Shown: positions 52,217 through 61,394, numbered from the stretch's first letter. The stretch is 64,000 bases of DNA from Chryseobacterium artocarpi (GCF_001684975.1 NZ_MAYH01000002.1:1-64000), one strand, 5' to 3'. Notes: generated from the sequence alone by a model not told the origin. Made by a program: numbers and translations.

Positions 52217-54712
52217 TTAAATCAATCCGAATTGTTCAAAATGATGGGTAAAGTGTTTTTTATGCATCAGTTCCCACATTTCTTTATTCAGTTTTCCGAA
52301 CACAAAATTCATATGCTCTGCCTGAGGGTTTTCTTTGTAGTATACCACAAATCTTTTCAGGTTATCAATGAATGCTTGTTTTGCTGCATCCAGATTTTTG
52401 TATTTTGCTTCCGGAAGTGAACCATCCTGCGGTAAGAACGGAGCCGAAAACTCTTTTGGCATTGCTCTGTGATTGTAAAGAGAATCCTGCCATTTCTCAA
52501 GGTGTTCTTCAGGAGTGAAACATTTTTCAGCTTCTGGTTCGCCTAAGCTTACCAATATAGCTTCATCCAAATGCTCGATCATTTGCTGCGGTGACATTTT
52601 CCCCCAAAGTGCCGGAGTACTTTCCGTTAATCCACCTAAAATCTTTTGAACATTTTTCACATTTAAATCGATAAACGGAGATTGTTTTGCCACCAATGTA
52701 AGAATTGTAGCTACACAAACTACCTCATCTCTTTGGTTGATCACTTCTACTAACCATTTTACAACTCCGGACGGAATATTTCTTCCTTTTACTCCTCTGT
52801 TTATCTTTTCCTTTGCTGTTAAATAAACCGTGATAGTATCTCCGGCGTATACAGGTTTAAAGAAACTACATTCTTCTAATCCGTAGTTGGCGATCACTGG
52901 TCCTTTTTTACCGGAAACAAATAATCCTGCTGCTGCTGAAAGGATAAAATATCCGTGAGCAACTGTTTTATCAAAAATAGTTCCCGTTAAACTTGTAGCA
53001 TCGGTATGCGCATAGAAATGATCCCACGAAACATTGGAAAAGTTTACGATATCTGCATCCGTAACCGTTCTTCCTGCTGTTTCTAAAGAATCTCCTACCT
53101 CTACTTCTTCAAAGTATTTCTGGAAAGGATGTTTGTCTGAGAATTTCTTCTCTGCTCCTGGCTGATAGATTTTCGTAATAGCCTTCAATACATCTGGCGA
53201 TCCCTGAATAGCTGTTTTTTGTAAGAAAAAATGCAGACCGCTCAATCCGCCCATTTCCTCTCCGCCTCCGGCTCTACCAGGACCTCCATGCATCAATGTA
53301 GGAAGCGGTGACCCGTGACCGGTGCTTTCCTTCGCGTTATCTCTGTTCAGTACAAAGATTCTTCCATGCTGAGAAGCCATTTTCCAAGAAGTTTCTGCAA
53401 TAAAGTTTTCGTCATGAGAAATAATAGATCCTACTAAACTTCCTTTTCCTCTTTTTGCCAAAGCTGCCGCTTCTTCAGCATCTTTATATGGCATCAAAGT
53501 AGATACCGGACCGAAAGCTTCTACATCGTGAGAGATATTTTTCTCGAAAGGCTTGTCATTCAGGAATAATTTAGGACTCATGAATGCACCGTTTTCATAG
53601 TTGGCATCTACAAGCTCATGTTTTCCGTCATAGACAAGTTCTGTTTCAGATTTTAAGATATTTACTTTTCTTAAAACTTCTTCATATTGTTGTCTTCCCA
53701 CCAAAGATCCCATTCTGGTTTCTCTGCTTAATGGGTTTCCTATTTTTGTTTGGTCTAAAGCTTTAGATAAAGCGTTTTGAACGTCACCAATTAAATGCTC
53801 AGGAACGATAATTCTTCTGATTGCCGTACATTTCTGTCCTGCTTTTGTGGTCATTTCGTTACGAACTTCTTTGATGAACAAATCAAATTCAGGAGTTCCT
53901 GGTTTTGCTTCCAGTCCAAGAATTGAACAGTTCAGAGAATCTGCTTCCATATTGAAACGAACAGCATTTCCTGCAACGGAAGGAAGGGATTTTAATTTTC
54001 TTCCGGTAGTAGCGGAACCTGTAAACAATACTGAGTCTCCATCCTGAACGTAATCCAGAATATTTCCCGGTTCTCCACAAACCAGCTGAACAGCTCCTTC
54101 CGGCAATACTCCACTTTCAATCATATCCTGAAATACTGCATTCGTAAGATAGGATCCGAAAGGTGATGGCTTAACGATAGCCGGAACACCTGCTAACAAT
54201 GATGTGGATAACTTTTCCAACATTCCCCAAACAGGAAAATTGTAAGCATTGATCTGTACGGAAACACCTTCACTTGGCGTAAGGATATGAGTTCCCAGAT
54301 GAGTTCCGTTTGCCGAAATCTTCTGAGTGTCTCCATCTACCCAAAAAGGAGTATTAGGAAGCATTCTCTTCGCTAATCCTGAATAGGTAAAGAAAGTTCC
54401 GAAACCTCCTTCAATGTCTACCCATGAGTCAACGTGTGTAGCTCCTGTTTTATATGATAAATCGTAATATTTTTTCTTTCTTTCTAATAGGTAAAGGGCT
54501 ACTTTTTTCAACATTTCTCCACGGTCGTAGAACGTCATTGAAGAAAGATTTTTATATCCTACAGTTCTTCCGTAATCAAGAGCCTGTTCAAAATTAAGTC
54601 CTTCTGTATCGGAAACAGCAACCTGTTCACCTGTAACAGCGTTGTACAAAGGAATTCCAGCTCCGTTTCCTTCTACCCATTGCCCGTAGATATAGTTTTT
54701 TAGTTTTTCCAT
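52217..54712 (-). CDS. paaZ: PaaZ ring-opening hydrolase/dehydrogenase with extra C-terminal domain
   Basis: PaaZ opens the oxepin-CoA ring and oxidises the resulting aldehyde to 3-oxo-5,6-dehydrosuberyl-CoA in the phenylacetate pathway. The 831-residue protein has an aldehyde dehydrogenase domain (about 1-510; active-site region GQKCTAIRR) and a MaoC hydratase domain (about 530-680; FSNVSWDHFYAHTDA, THAHGYF-like). The E. coli protein has about 680 residues; here about 145 more form a DinB/DUF1569-like domain (QQMIEHLDEAILVSLGEPE...HFTHHFEQFG). It ends the leftward paa operon. Confidence 0.92.
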   Translation of the reverse strand: MEKLKNYIYGQWVEGNGAGIPLYNAVTGEQVAVSDTEGLNFEQALDYGRTVGYKNLSSMTFYDRGEMLKKVALYLLERKKKYYDLSYKTGATHVDSWVDIEGGFGTFFTYSGLAKRMLPNTPFWVDGDTQKISANGTHLGTHILTPSEGVSVQINAYNFPVWGMLEKLSTSLLAGVPAIVKPSPFGSYLTNAVFQDMIESGVLPEGAVQLVCGEPGNILDYVQDGDSVLFTGSATTGRKLKSLPSVAGNAVRFNMEADSLNCSILGLEAKPGTPEFDLFIKEVRNEMTTKAGQKCTAIRRIIVPEHLIGDVQNALSKALDQTKIGNPLSRETRMGSLVGRQQYEEVLRKVNILKSETELVYDGKHELVDANYENGAFMSPKLFLNDKPFEKNISHDVEAFGPVSTLMPYKDAEEAAALAKRGKGSLVGSIISHDENFIAETSWKMASQHGRIFVLNRDNAKESTGHGSPLPTLMHGGPGRAGGGEEMGGLSGLHFFLQKTAIQGSPDVLKAITKIYQPGAEKKFSDKHPFQKYFEEVEVGDSLETAGRTVTDADIVNFSNVSWDHFYAHTDATSLTGTIFDKTVAHGYFILSAAAGLFVSGKKGPVIANYGLEECSFFKPVYAGDTITVYLTAKEKINRGVKGRNIPSGVVKWLVEVINQRDEVVCVATILTLVAKQSPFIDLNVKNVQKILGGLTESTPALWGKMSPQQMIEHLDEAILVSLGEPEAEKCFTPEEHLEKWQDSLYNHRAMPKEFSAPFLPQDGSLPEAKYKNLDAAKQAFIDNLKRFVVYYKENPQAEHMNFVFGKLNKEMWELMHKKHFTHHFEQFGLI

Positions 54713-54721
54713 ATAATATTG

Positions 54722-54829
54722 AATTTAACAATGTATCAATCTAAGAGTTTACTAATAGATGCTTCGACTCCGCTCAGCATGACAATTGACTGTTATATTT
54801 TTACATTGGTATATTGTTACATTTATTAT
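54722..54829. repeat. Inverted-repeat element, family 2
   Basis: The gap between the esterase and paaZ holds an AT-rich inverted repeat (ACAATGTATCAAT... with ...ACATTGGTATATTGTTACATT) whose centre carries GATGCTTCGACTCCGCTCAG, a short element that recurs at 58392-58499 in a slightly different form. Confidence 0.6.
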
Positions 54830-55657
54830 TTATTTCGGTTCCTGATATGGAAACAATTTTACCAGTCCTTCATATAAACTTCTATGAAGAATGGTTGCGT
54901 GGTTATCTGTTTCCATCATTTTATATTCTAATGTCCAGTTTTTCTTTCCCGCTTTTTTCAAAACATCATAAAGATTTTCTGCATCTTTTATCATAACAGG
55001 ATGCTCTCCTTTTCCCACAGAAACGTAAACAAATTTTTTAGTATCCTGAGATTTTGAAAGAAGTTGAGATGCCTGCTTTAAAAGGCTTTCATCATCCCAC
55101 CATAAACTTGGACTGATAATGAAATAATTGTTGAACATTTCCGGCTTCTTCAATAAGATTTCTGTTGCTAAAAGACCTCCTAGAGATTGTCCAAAAAGGT
55201 ACTTCTCTGTAGTTTTAAACTGACTTTCAACGTAAGGTTTTAATTCTTTTTCAAAAAAAGTGATAAACTTATCTGAATGTCCGGTTGTAGGATAATCTTT
55301 TTGTAAATCTTTTAGGTCTGTGTGAAAAGTAAAATCTCTTTTTCTGTCTACATTCGCAATTCCTACCACAATGGTTTCCGGCATGGAATACATCTGATTG
55401 AAAAACTGCACCAATCCTGTAACATGAATAAAATCTTCATTCATGCTTCCATCTAAAAGATAGATGATTGGGTATGCTTTTGCTTTATCAAAATTTTGAG
55501 GAAGATAGATATTCAATGTTCTCTCTTCATTTAGAACCTTAGACTTTATGGTTCTTACTTCTCCTATTGTAAGCAGTTTAGTAGCAACATCCTGTGCTGA
55601 TACCATAGAATTTACCGCAAACATCATACTGCATATAAGAGCAATTTTTTTTAGCAT
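54830..55657 (-). CDS. Secreted esterase, alpha/beta hydrolase fold
   Basis: This 275-residue protein of the esterase-D/Fes-like family has a signal peptide (about 1-21, ending MVSAQ). The nucleophile elbow is FGQSLGG with Ser158, and the HATILH segment near residue 253 provides the histidine. It sits inside the paa gene run but is exported, so it is unlikely to act on a CoA ester; a role in cleaving an external ester or siderophore is more likely. Confidence 0.82.
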   Translation of the reverse strand: MLKKIALICSMMFAVNSMVSAQDVATKLLTIGEVRTIKSKVLNEERTLNIYLPQNFDKAKAYPIIYLLDGSMNEDFIHVTGLVQFFNQMYSMPETIVVGIANVDRKRDFTFHTDLKDLQKDYPTTGHSDKFITFFEKELKPYVESQFKTTEKYLFGQSLGGLLATEILLKKPEMFNNYFIISPSLWWDDESLLKQASQLLSKSQDTKKFVYVSVGKGEHPVMIKDAENLYDVLKKAGKKNWTLEYKMMETDNHATILHRSLYEGLVKLFPYQEPK

Positions 55658-55677
55658 ATTTAATTTTGAATGGTTAT

Positions 55678-56271
55678 TTATTTCACATCATCCCAAATAC
55701 TGTAATCCACAATCTTTGTAGGGGTTTGGTGAACATATTCTGTAAAAGGTTCACAAGGCAGAATAGCTTCTTTGCTTTCTCTGGCAAGTTCCTGATACAA
55801 CTTCGTTCCTTCTGTTTTCCAATGGATCATTTCATCAGAAACATCACGGATAATTTTTGCGGGGCTACCTACAATCAATTTTCTGGGTTCACATCTGAAA
55901 TTGGCTGGAACAAAAGCTAATGCACCTACAATACTTTCATCGCCGATATAAGCTTTATCCATGATCACAGAGTTCATTCCGATCAGACAATTTTTTCCAA
56001 TATGCCCTGAGTGGATAATTGCTCCATGCCCTATGTGTGTTGATTCTTCCAGAATTGTTTCTATATTGGGGAAAACATGCAGCGTACAATTTTCCTGCAC
56101 ATTGGCTCCGTCTTTAATGATAATTTTCCCCCAGTCTCCGCGAATAACAGCGTTTGGACCGATATAGACTTCTTCACCTATTTCCACATTCCCGATAATC
56201 ACAGCCTGCGGATGAATGTAAGCCGAAGGTTTTATAATGGGGCGGATTCCGTGATATGAGTAAATGTTCAT
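55678..56271 (-). CDS. paaY: PaaY-like hexapeptide-repeat thioesterase/carbonic anhydrase family
   Basis: PaaY is a left-handed beta-helix protein (gamma-carbonic-anhydrase fold) with thioesterase activity in the phenylacetate pathway. The 197-residue protein has hexapeptide turns throughout (PQAVIIGNVEIGEEVYIGPNA) and the metal-ligand motifs HVFPN, HIGHGAIIHSGHIG. The C-terminal part is PaaY-like (YSIWDDV). It may also act as a general housekeeping hydrolase. It is 20 bases from the esterase gene. Confidence 0.85.
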   Translation of the reverse strand: MNIYSYHGIRPIIKPSAYIHPQAVIIGNVEIGEEVYIGPNAVIRGDWGKIIIKDGANVQENCTLHVFPNIETILEESTHIGHGAIIHSGHIGKNCLIGMNSVIMDKAYIGDESIVGALAFVPANFRCEPRKLIVGSPAKIIRDVSDEMIHWKTEGTKLYQELARESKEAILPCEPFTEYVHQTPTKIVDYSIWDDVK

Positions 56272-56279
56272 ATTTTTTA

Positions 56280-56366
56280 ATTTGAAAATTTGAGAATGGA
56301 ATAATTTGAAAATGAATAATGTTGCTGAACATTTTCAATTTCTCAAATTATTCCATTTTCAAATTG
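56280..56366. repeat. Inverted-repeat element, family 1
   Basis: AATTTGAGAATGGAATAATTTGAAAATG and its inverted partner (AATTTGAAAATGGAATAATTTGAGAA on the other strand) flank a short centre. The arms match the consensus of the element around the decayed S23 gene at 59638-59968, but here no gene is enclosed. Confidence 0.7.
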
Positions 56367-56368
56367 AT

Positions 56369-57574
56369 TTATACTTTTTCAATGACCATTGCATAACCTT
56401 GTCCAACTCCGATACAAAGGGTACACAATGCATATTTTTTATCCTGTTTCTGTAATTCTATAGCAGCAGAACCTATGATTCTTGCTCCGGAAACTCCCAG
56501 TGGATGTCCGATGGCAATAGCTCCTCCGTTTGGATTTATTCTTGAATCATCATCTTTTAAACCTAAGCTTCTTGTTACCGCTAAAGCCTGTGCTGCAAAA
56601 GCTTCATTCAATTCAATGATGTCCATATCATCAAGTGAAAGGTTTAATCTTTTCAATAGCTTTTGAGTTGCTTCTACTGGTCCGATCCCCATGATTCTTG
56701 GTTCAACACCTGCTACGGAAGATCCTAAAATCTTAGCTTTGGGTTTTAATCCATATTTTTTTACAGCTTCTTCGCTGGCTAATATTAAAGCAGCAGCTCC
56801 GTCATTCATTCCTGAAGCGTTTCCTGCCGTTACTGTTCCCTCTTTTCTAAAAGCAGGACGTAATTTCCCTAATCCTTCCATTGACGAAGCAGGCTTGATG
56901 AATTCATCTTTTTCAAAAACTACCGGATCTCCTTTTCTTTGTGGAATCTCAACTTTTACAATTTCTTCCGCCAATCTTCCGCTTTCCTGAGCTTTTGTAG
57001 CTTTTTGCTGAGACCAAAGGGCAAATTTATCCTGATCTTCTCTGTTGATCTGATGCATATCTGCAAGGTTCTCTGCCGTTTCTCCCATACCGTCTACACC
57101 ATACATTTCTTTCATTTTCGGATTGATAAATCTCCATCCGAAAGTGGTATCATACATCTGACTGTCTCTTCCGAAAGCAGCACTTGGTTTTGACATAACA
57201 TACGGAGAACGCGTCATGTGTTCTACTCCACCTGCAATGTAAATTTCGCCTTCTCCTGAAGCTATAGAACGAAAAGCATTAGCAACAGCTGACATTCCTG
57301 AAGCGCAAAGTCTGTTCACAGTTTCACCTCCGATTTTATATGGCAGCCCAGCTAATAAAAGTCCCATTCTGGCAACATTTCTGTTATCTTCCCCAGCCTG
57401 GTTAGCACAACCGAAGATCACATCCTCAATTTCCTCAACAGGAACCTCAGGATTTCTTGCGATAACTTCTTTGATCACAATAGCTGCAAGATCGTCTGCT
57501 CTTACTTCTGATAATCCTCCCTGTAGTTTTGAGATGGGAGTTCTGACATAGTCTATGATGTATACGTTGTTCAT
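56369..57574 (-). CDS. paaJ: 3-oxoadipyl-CoA thiolase (PaaJ/PcaF)
   Basis: The thiolase cleaves 3-oxo-5,6-dehydrosuberyl-CoA and 3-oxoadipyl-CoA to acetyl-CoA and a shortened acyl-CoA in the last steps of phenylacetate degradation. The 401-residue protein has the thiolase nucleophile C90 ([12 protein letters not shown]), the NEAFAAQAL motif, the GHPLG histidine motif and a second active-site Cys near the end (CIGVGQG). Confidence 0.93.
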   Translation of the reverse strand: MNNVYIIDYVRTPISKLQGGLSEVRADDLAAIVIKEVIARNPEVPVEEIEDVIFGCANQAGEDNRNVARMGLLLAGLPYKIGGETVNRLCASGMSAVANAFRSIASGEGEIYIAGGVEHMTRSPYVMSKPSAAFGRDSQMYDTTFGWRFINPKMKEMYGVDGMGETAENLADMHQINREDQDKFALWSQQKATKAQESGRLAEEIVKVEIPQRKGDPVVFEKDEFIKPASSMEGLGKLRPAFRKEGTVTAGNASGMNDGAAALILASEEAVKKYGLKPKAKILGSSVAGVEPRIMGIGPVEATQKLLKRLNLSLDDMDIIELNEAFAAQALAVTRSLGLKDDDSRINPNGGAIAIGHPLGVSGARIIGSAAIELQKQDKKYALCTLCIGVGQGYAMVIEKV

Positions 57575-57580
57575 TTCTTA

Positions 57581-57657
57581 TTAGATTTTAGATGATAGAT
57601 TTCAGATAACAGACATTTTCAAAATCTAATATCTGACATCTGATGTCTTTTATCTTA
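57581..57657. repeat. Inverted-repeat element, family 3
   Basis: The gap holds AGATTTTAGATGATAGATTTC on one side and ATCTGACATCTGATGTCTT on the other, an AT-rich imperfect inverted repeat of the ATCT/AGAT type. A related element lies at 62403-62500. Confidence 0.6.
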
Positions 57658-57659
57658 TT

Positions 57660-58073
57660 TTATAATTCTGTTACTTTCTTTCCTATTTTATATACTGTTC
57701 CTACAAATTTTGCGATCAGTTCTTCGTTTTGATTGGTAATTTTAATATCATAAACAGCTGTTTTTCTTGTGTCATTGACCAAAATACTTTCTGCTCTGAA
57801 AATATCACCTTCCTTTCCGGCTTTGGTAAAATTAATGATACAATTTAAAGCTACGGCTGCATCTCCTGTGTTGTTGGATGAGAATGCCAATGCGGAGTCC
57901 GCAAAAGCAAATGTTACTCCTCCATGAACAGTTTTAAGCCCGTTTATCATATCTTTTTTGATAGGCATTTCTATCAGGCAGTAGTTTTCTTTCACCTCAA
58001 TCATTTTGATATTCATCCATTGGGAAAAATAATCCTGATTGAACATATAATCTGCAACTTGTCTTGGATTCAT
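57660..58073 (-). CDS. paaI: Hydroxyphenylacetyl-CoA thioesterase PaaI
   Basis: This is a hotdog-fold thioesterase of 137 residues that clears dead-end phenylacetyl-CoA-type esters. The motif GLKTVHGGVTFAFADSALAFSSN carries the catalytic Asp/His pattern of the PaaI family. Its start lies 2 bases after the stop of the 104-residue gene, so translation is likely coupled. Confidence 0.92.
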   Translation of the reverse strand: MNPRQVADYMFNQDYFSQWMNIKMIEVKENYCLIEMPIKKDMINGLKTVHGGVTFAFADSALAFSSNNTGDAAVALNCIINFTKAGKEGDIFRAESILVNDTRKTAVYDIKITNQNEELIAKFVGTVYKIGKKVTEL

Positions 58074-58075
58074 TT

Positions 58076-58390
58076 CTATATGTTTGTTATTTCTTCATAT
58101 AATTCATCAGATAATTTATCATAAATACTCATGGTTTTTCCGAGAATTACCTGTTCATATGAAAGTTTGGGGTCAGAATTGGCAGAACTGTTTTCCTCTT
58201 CATACAATGCATTTAAGTCAATCCCATTTTCATTGGCTAATCTATTAATCATCGTTCTGTATTTTTCATTAAACTCTCCCAGTAATTCAAGTCTTTCATT
58301 ACTATCCGTGGAAGAAGCTCTCTCAGTTAAATACTGCTTTTCAATAGCAAGCCTTGTTTCTAATTCAGCTCTGAATTCTTCTATATTCAT
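58076..58390 (-). CDS. Small helical protein, unknown
   Basis: The 104-residue protein is acidic and predicted to be almost wholly alpha-helical (LETRLAIEKQYLTERA...MSIYDKLSDELYEEI). No family is recognised. It is inserted between paaH and paaI, and its stop lies 2 bases before the paaI start; it is probably a genuine gene of the operon. The upstream gap contains a repeat. Confidence 0.6.
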   Translation of the reverse strand: MNIEEFRAELETRLAIEKQYLTERASSTDSNERLELLGEFNEKYRTMINRLANENGIDLNALYEEENSSANSDPKLSYEQVILGKTMSIYDKLSDELYEEITNI

Positions 58391-58391
58391 T

Positions 58392-58499
58392 TATTCAATC
58401 TAATAATTTAACAATGTAACAGTTTACCAATGAGATGCTTCGACAAGCTCAGCATGACAACGCAGTTGCTACATTGTTAGATTGGTATATTATTACATT
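58392..58499. repeat. Inverted-repeat element, family 2
   Basis: The AT-rich arms (AACAATGTAACAGTTTACCAA... and ...ACATTGTTAGATTGGTATATT) flank a core GATGCTTCGACAAGCTCAG, the same core as at 54722-54829. The core is a common intergenic string in Flavobacteria as far as I recall. Confidence 0.65.
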
Positions 58500-59623
58500 T
58501 TACGTATTAACGGACTTTGTCTGTACCTTTCTTCCTGATATTCTTCGTAAAGATTCTGTAGAGTTTCGGAGATTTTCGAATAACCGATTTCATTTCCCCA
58601 AGACAACAATCCTTTTGGATAGTTTACGCCTTTCTGCATTGCCAGTTCAATATCCTCGTCATTGGCAACACCTAATCTTTTAGCTTCCACAGCTTCATTA
58701 ATCAACATTGAAATGATTCTTAAAAAGATCTGCTGATAAAGAGCATCATCTTTTTGAGCTTCCTGTTTTACAGCTCCTTCACTGTAATCGTAGAATCCTC
58801 TTCCTGTTTTTCTGCCATGAAGTTTTGCTTCAGACATTCTCTGCTGAAGTAAAGACGGCTTATATTTAGGGTCATAGAAATAATCTTTGTAGACCGTTGT
58901 AGTTACAGCAAAATTTACATCTATTCCGATAAGATCCATCAATTCAAATGGTCCCATCTTGAAGTTTCCAAGGGTTTTCATTGCATCATCTACCTGTTCA
59001 GGTGTAGCAATATTTTCTTCAACAATTCTTAGAGCCTCTCCATAATACGGACGGGCAATTCTGTTGACAATAAATCCTGGAATATCTTTAGCAATAACAG
59101 GCATTTTACCCCATTCTTTCATGAGGTTATAAATTTTTTCTGCTAATGTTTTTTCTGTTAATAAAGATGGAATTACTTCCACTAAGGGCATCAACGGAGC
59201 CGGATTGAAGAAATGAATTCCGATGAAACGCTCCGGTTTCTTTAGCTCTGCACCAAGAGAGGTAATAGAGATGGATGAGGTATTGGAACCGATGATACAG
59301 TTTTCAGAAACATAAGTTTCCAGTTCTGTAAAAACTTTGGTTTTAATGTCTTTATTTTCAATGATCGCTTCGATGACCAAATCAGAATCTTTTAAATCCT
59401 GCAATATTTCACCTTTAACGATATTGTTTCTTATTTCTGTAGCTTTTTCTTGAGAGATCTTCCCTTTTTCAGTTAATTTCTGAAGCGTTTTCTCTAAACC
59501 TGCAAGTGCTTTATCTATTTGTGGCGCATTAGCATCGAATAAAACGACTTTGCATCCTGCTGTTGCAGCTACCTGAGCAATTCCAACGCCCATGGTTCCT
59601 GCACCAATTATTCCAATATTCAT
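58493..59623 (-). CDS. paaH: 3-hydroxyacyl-CoA dehydrogenase PaaH
   Basis: PaaH oxidises 3-hydroxyadipyl-CoA to 3-oxoadipyl-CoA with NAD. The 376-residue protein has the N-terminal NAD-binding loop (GIIGAGTMGVGIAQ), the catalytic-region motif RFIGIHFFNPAPLMPLVEV with its histidine, and the C-terminal dehydrogenase domain. It lies next to the decayed S23 element on the upstream side. Confidence 0.92.
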   Translation of the reverse strand: MNIGIIGAGTMGVGIAQVAATAGCKVVLFDANAPQIDKALAGLEKTLQKLTEKGKISQEKATEIRNNIVKGEILQDLKDSDLVIEAIIENKDIKTKVFTELETYVSENCIIGSNTSSISITSLGAELKKPERFIGIHFFNPAPLMPLVEVIPSLLTEKTLAEKIYNLMKEWGKMPVIAKDIPGFIVNRIARPYYGEALRIVEENIATPEQVDDAMKTLGNFKMGPFELMDLIGIDVNFAVTTTVYKDYFYDPKYKPSLLQQRMSEAKLHGRKTGRGFYDYSEGAVKQEAQKDDALYQQIFLRIISMLINEAVEAKRLGVANDEDIELAMQKGVNYPKGLLSWGNEIGYSKISETLQNLYEEYQEERYRQSPLIRKM

Positions 59624-59637
59624 AGTTTTAATTTGAA

Positions 59638-59663
59638 AATTTGAGAATGAGTTAATTTGAAAA
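59638..59663. repeat. Left 26-bp inverted repeat flanking the S23 relic
   Basis: AATTTGAGAATGAGTTAATT is followed by TGAAAA. Its reverse complement is at 59943-59968, with 24 of 26 positions identical. Confidence 0.8.
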
Positions 59664-59935
59664 TTATTTAATTTTTGACGTTGAAATAATTTTAGACAGA
59701 ATTAATACTATTTCTTTTAAATCTAAAAGCAATTTTTATTTTATGGATAAAACCTGCCTTACTTTCAGCATTCTGAGCTTACTTTACATTCGCTCCAATT
59801 GATGTACCTGATTTTAAAAATCTGATTCGCTAGTGAAAATTTATTAATCCTATATAGTCCTTCTGAAAATTCTATAATGTTTAATGCAAACTCAAATGTT
59901 TTATTTACAATAATATTTTCTTTGTCATTTCTCAT
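59664..59935 (-). pseudogene. Decayed four-helix-bundle (S23/23S-IVP-like) gene
   Basis: On the minus strand an ATG at 59935 opens a frame (MRNDKENIIVNKTFEFALN, then NKFSLANQIFK) that matches the start of the four-helix-bundle S23 family. It is broken by a frameshift near 59812, then continues in another frame with SGTSIGANV, hits a TAA (59779-59781), and goes on with AQNAESKAGFIHKIKIAF. The C-terminal remnant (EIVLILSKIISTSKIK, stop near 59664) is in a third frame after a lost middle segment. Intact members have about 115-125 residues; here about 90 codons remain. It is flanked by 26-bp inverted repeats. Confidence 0.75.
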
Positions 59936-59942
59936 TTTCAAA

Positions 59943-59968
59943 TTCTCAAATTAACCCATTCTCAAATT
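59943..59968. repeat. Right 26-bp inverted repeat flanking the S23 relic
   Basis: TTCTCAAATTAACCCATTCT is followed by CAAATT. It is the inverted partner of 59638-59663 (24 of 26 identical). The same arm consensus occurs at 56280, 62789 and 63857. Confidence 0.8.
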
Positions 59969-59971
59969 GAT

Positions 59972-60772
59972 TTATTTTCCTTTATAATTAGGCTTTCTTT
60001 TTTGTAAAAAGGCATTTACTCCTTCAATGAAGTCTTCTGTTTCTGCTGCTTCCTGTTGAAGATCTCCTTCTAACTCAAGTTGTTCTTTTAAAGTGTTTGT
60101 GTAAGAACTTGCGAATGCTTTTTTCGTAAGCTTAATCGCTGCAGTTGGCATATTAGCCATTCTTTCAAGGATTTCCATTGATTTTGGTCCGAATTCTTCA
60201 TCATTGAAAACCTCTGCAACAAGTCCGTAAGATTTAGACTCTTCAGCAGATAATTTCTTTCCTGTAAACGCTAAATAATTTGCTAATTGTCTACCTAAAA
60301 GCTTCGGTAAGAAATATGTACCTCCTGTATCTGGAATCAAACCGATATTTGAAAACGCCTGAGCAAAGTAAGCTTTTTCATGAGCTAACACGAAATCAGA
60401 AATTAAAGCCAGCATTGCACCCGCTCCTACAGCCGGACCGTTCACTAATGCAATAACGGGTTTCTTACAACGTGTAACTTCCATTACCAAAGGATTGTAG
60501 TAATCCACCACTATTTTTCTGATGATATCATTATCATGGTGTTCTTTACCTACTGCGAAAGCTTCATCAAGGTTCTGTCCTGAACAAAAAGCTCTTCCTC
60601 TTCCGGAAATGGCAACGCATCTTACCGTCTCGTCATTACTGCACTCTTTTACGAAGTCTCTTAAATCTGCTAAAGCAGGCTTCGTAAGGGCATTCATAGT
60701 TTCAGGTTGATTCAGATAAGCAATTTTTAGCTTCCCGTCAAAATGCGATTCAATATCGAGTTGTGTATACAT
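59972..60772 (-). CDS. paaG: Enoyl-CoA hydratase/isomerase PaaG
   Basis: PaaG isomerises ring-1,2-epoxyphenylacetyl-CoA to the oxepin-CoA and also acts as an enoyl-CoA isomerase lower in the pathway. The 266-residue crotonase-fold protein has the oxyanion-hole motif GRAFCSGQNLDEAF and the second motif NGPAVGAGAMLALISDFVLA. The catalytic region FSNIGLIPDTGGTYFLPKLLG has the conserved Asp. It lies between the S23 relic and the paaD gene. Confidence 0.88.
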   Translation of the reverse strand: MYTQLDIESHFDGKLKIAYLNQPETMNALTKPALADLRDFVKECSNDETVRCVAISGRGRAFCSGQNLDEAFAVGKEHHDNDIIRKIVVDYYNPLVMEVTRCKKPVIALVNGPAVGAGAMLALISDFVLAHEKAYFAQAFSNIGLIPDTGGTYFLPKLLGRQLANYLAFTGKKLSAEESKSYGLVAEVFNDEEFGPKSMEILERMANMPTAAIKLTKKAFASSYTNTLKEQLELEGDLQQEAAETEDFIEGVNAFLQKRKPNYKGK

Positions 60773-60785
60773 AGTTTTTGTATTT

Positions 60786-60852
60786 TATATTTAACAATGC
60801 ACTAATTTAACAATATTAATCAATGTAACCGTCTAACAATTTAACAATCTAG
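60786..60852. repeat. Short repeat, AACAAT-type, before paaG
   Basis: The gap between paaD and paaG contains four TTTAACAAT/CTAACAAT-type strings, similar to half of the element at 58392-58499. It looks like a fragment of the same repeat family. Confidence 0.45.
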
Positions 60853-60929
60853 CCCTATCATCGTTATGTTTTGCATAGTCCGTAAACCTTATGGATAAAC
60901 TGATACTTTGATTTATTGTTATGTTCATT

Positions 60930-61394
60930 TTAGTGGCATTTAAAATAATCAAAAGGTTCCAGACAATCCAGACATTGATAAGAAGCCTTACACAAAGTAG
61001 ACCCAAATCTGCTAATCTGTTTGGTGTGCTCAGAACCACAACGTGGACATTTTTTCGGTTTTCCGATGTGATGTTCATCCGCTCCTTTTTCAGGTGGCGT
61101 GATTCCGTAAACACGAAGTTTTTCTCTCGCTTCATCGGTCAGCCAGTCTGTTGTCCATATCGGAAACATCTTGGTGACTACTTTGGCTTCCCATCCGTTT
61201 TCTTTCATGATTTTCATGATATCTTCTTCGATGGTAAACATTGCAGGACATGCAGAATAGGTAGGAGTGATTGTTACTTCACAAGAATTTTCACTTGTAA
61301 TTTTCGCATCTCTTACAATCCCCAGCTCCACAATGTTGATCACCGGAATTTCCGGATCGGGAACCATTTCTAATATTTCTAAAGGATTTTTCAA
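60930..61394 (-). CDS. paaD: Phenylacetyl-CoA epoxidase subunit PaaD
   Basis: PaaD is the accessory subunit of the phenylacetyl-CoA epoxidase, a MIP18-type protein thought to help iron-cluster assembly for the complex. The 154-residue protein has the N-terminal PDPEIPVINIVELGIV motif, a central SACPAMFTIEEDI, and a C-terminal zinc-type cysteine set (KKCPRCGSEH, YQCLDCLEPF). The start is a TTG that overlaps the stop of the 81-residue gene (TTGA); in the usual order paaC directly precedes paaD. Confidence 0.9.
   Translation of the reverse strand: MKNPLEILEMVPDPEIPVINIVELGIVRDAKITSENSCEVTITPTYSACPAMFTIEEDIMKIMKENGWEAKVVTKMFPIWTTDWLTDEAREKLRVYGITPPEKGADEHHIGKPKKCPRCGSEHTKQISRFGSTLCKASYQCLDCLEPFDYFKCH

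Noticed and set aside
60833..61135. 100-codon minus-strand ORF overlapping paaD
   Set aside because: Out-of-frame shadow of the well-supported paaD gene.
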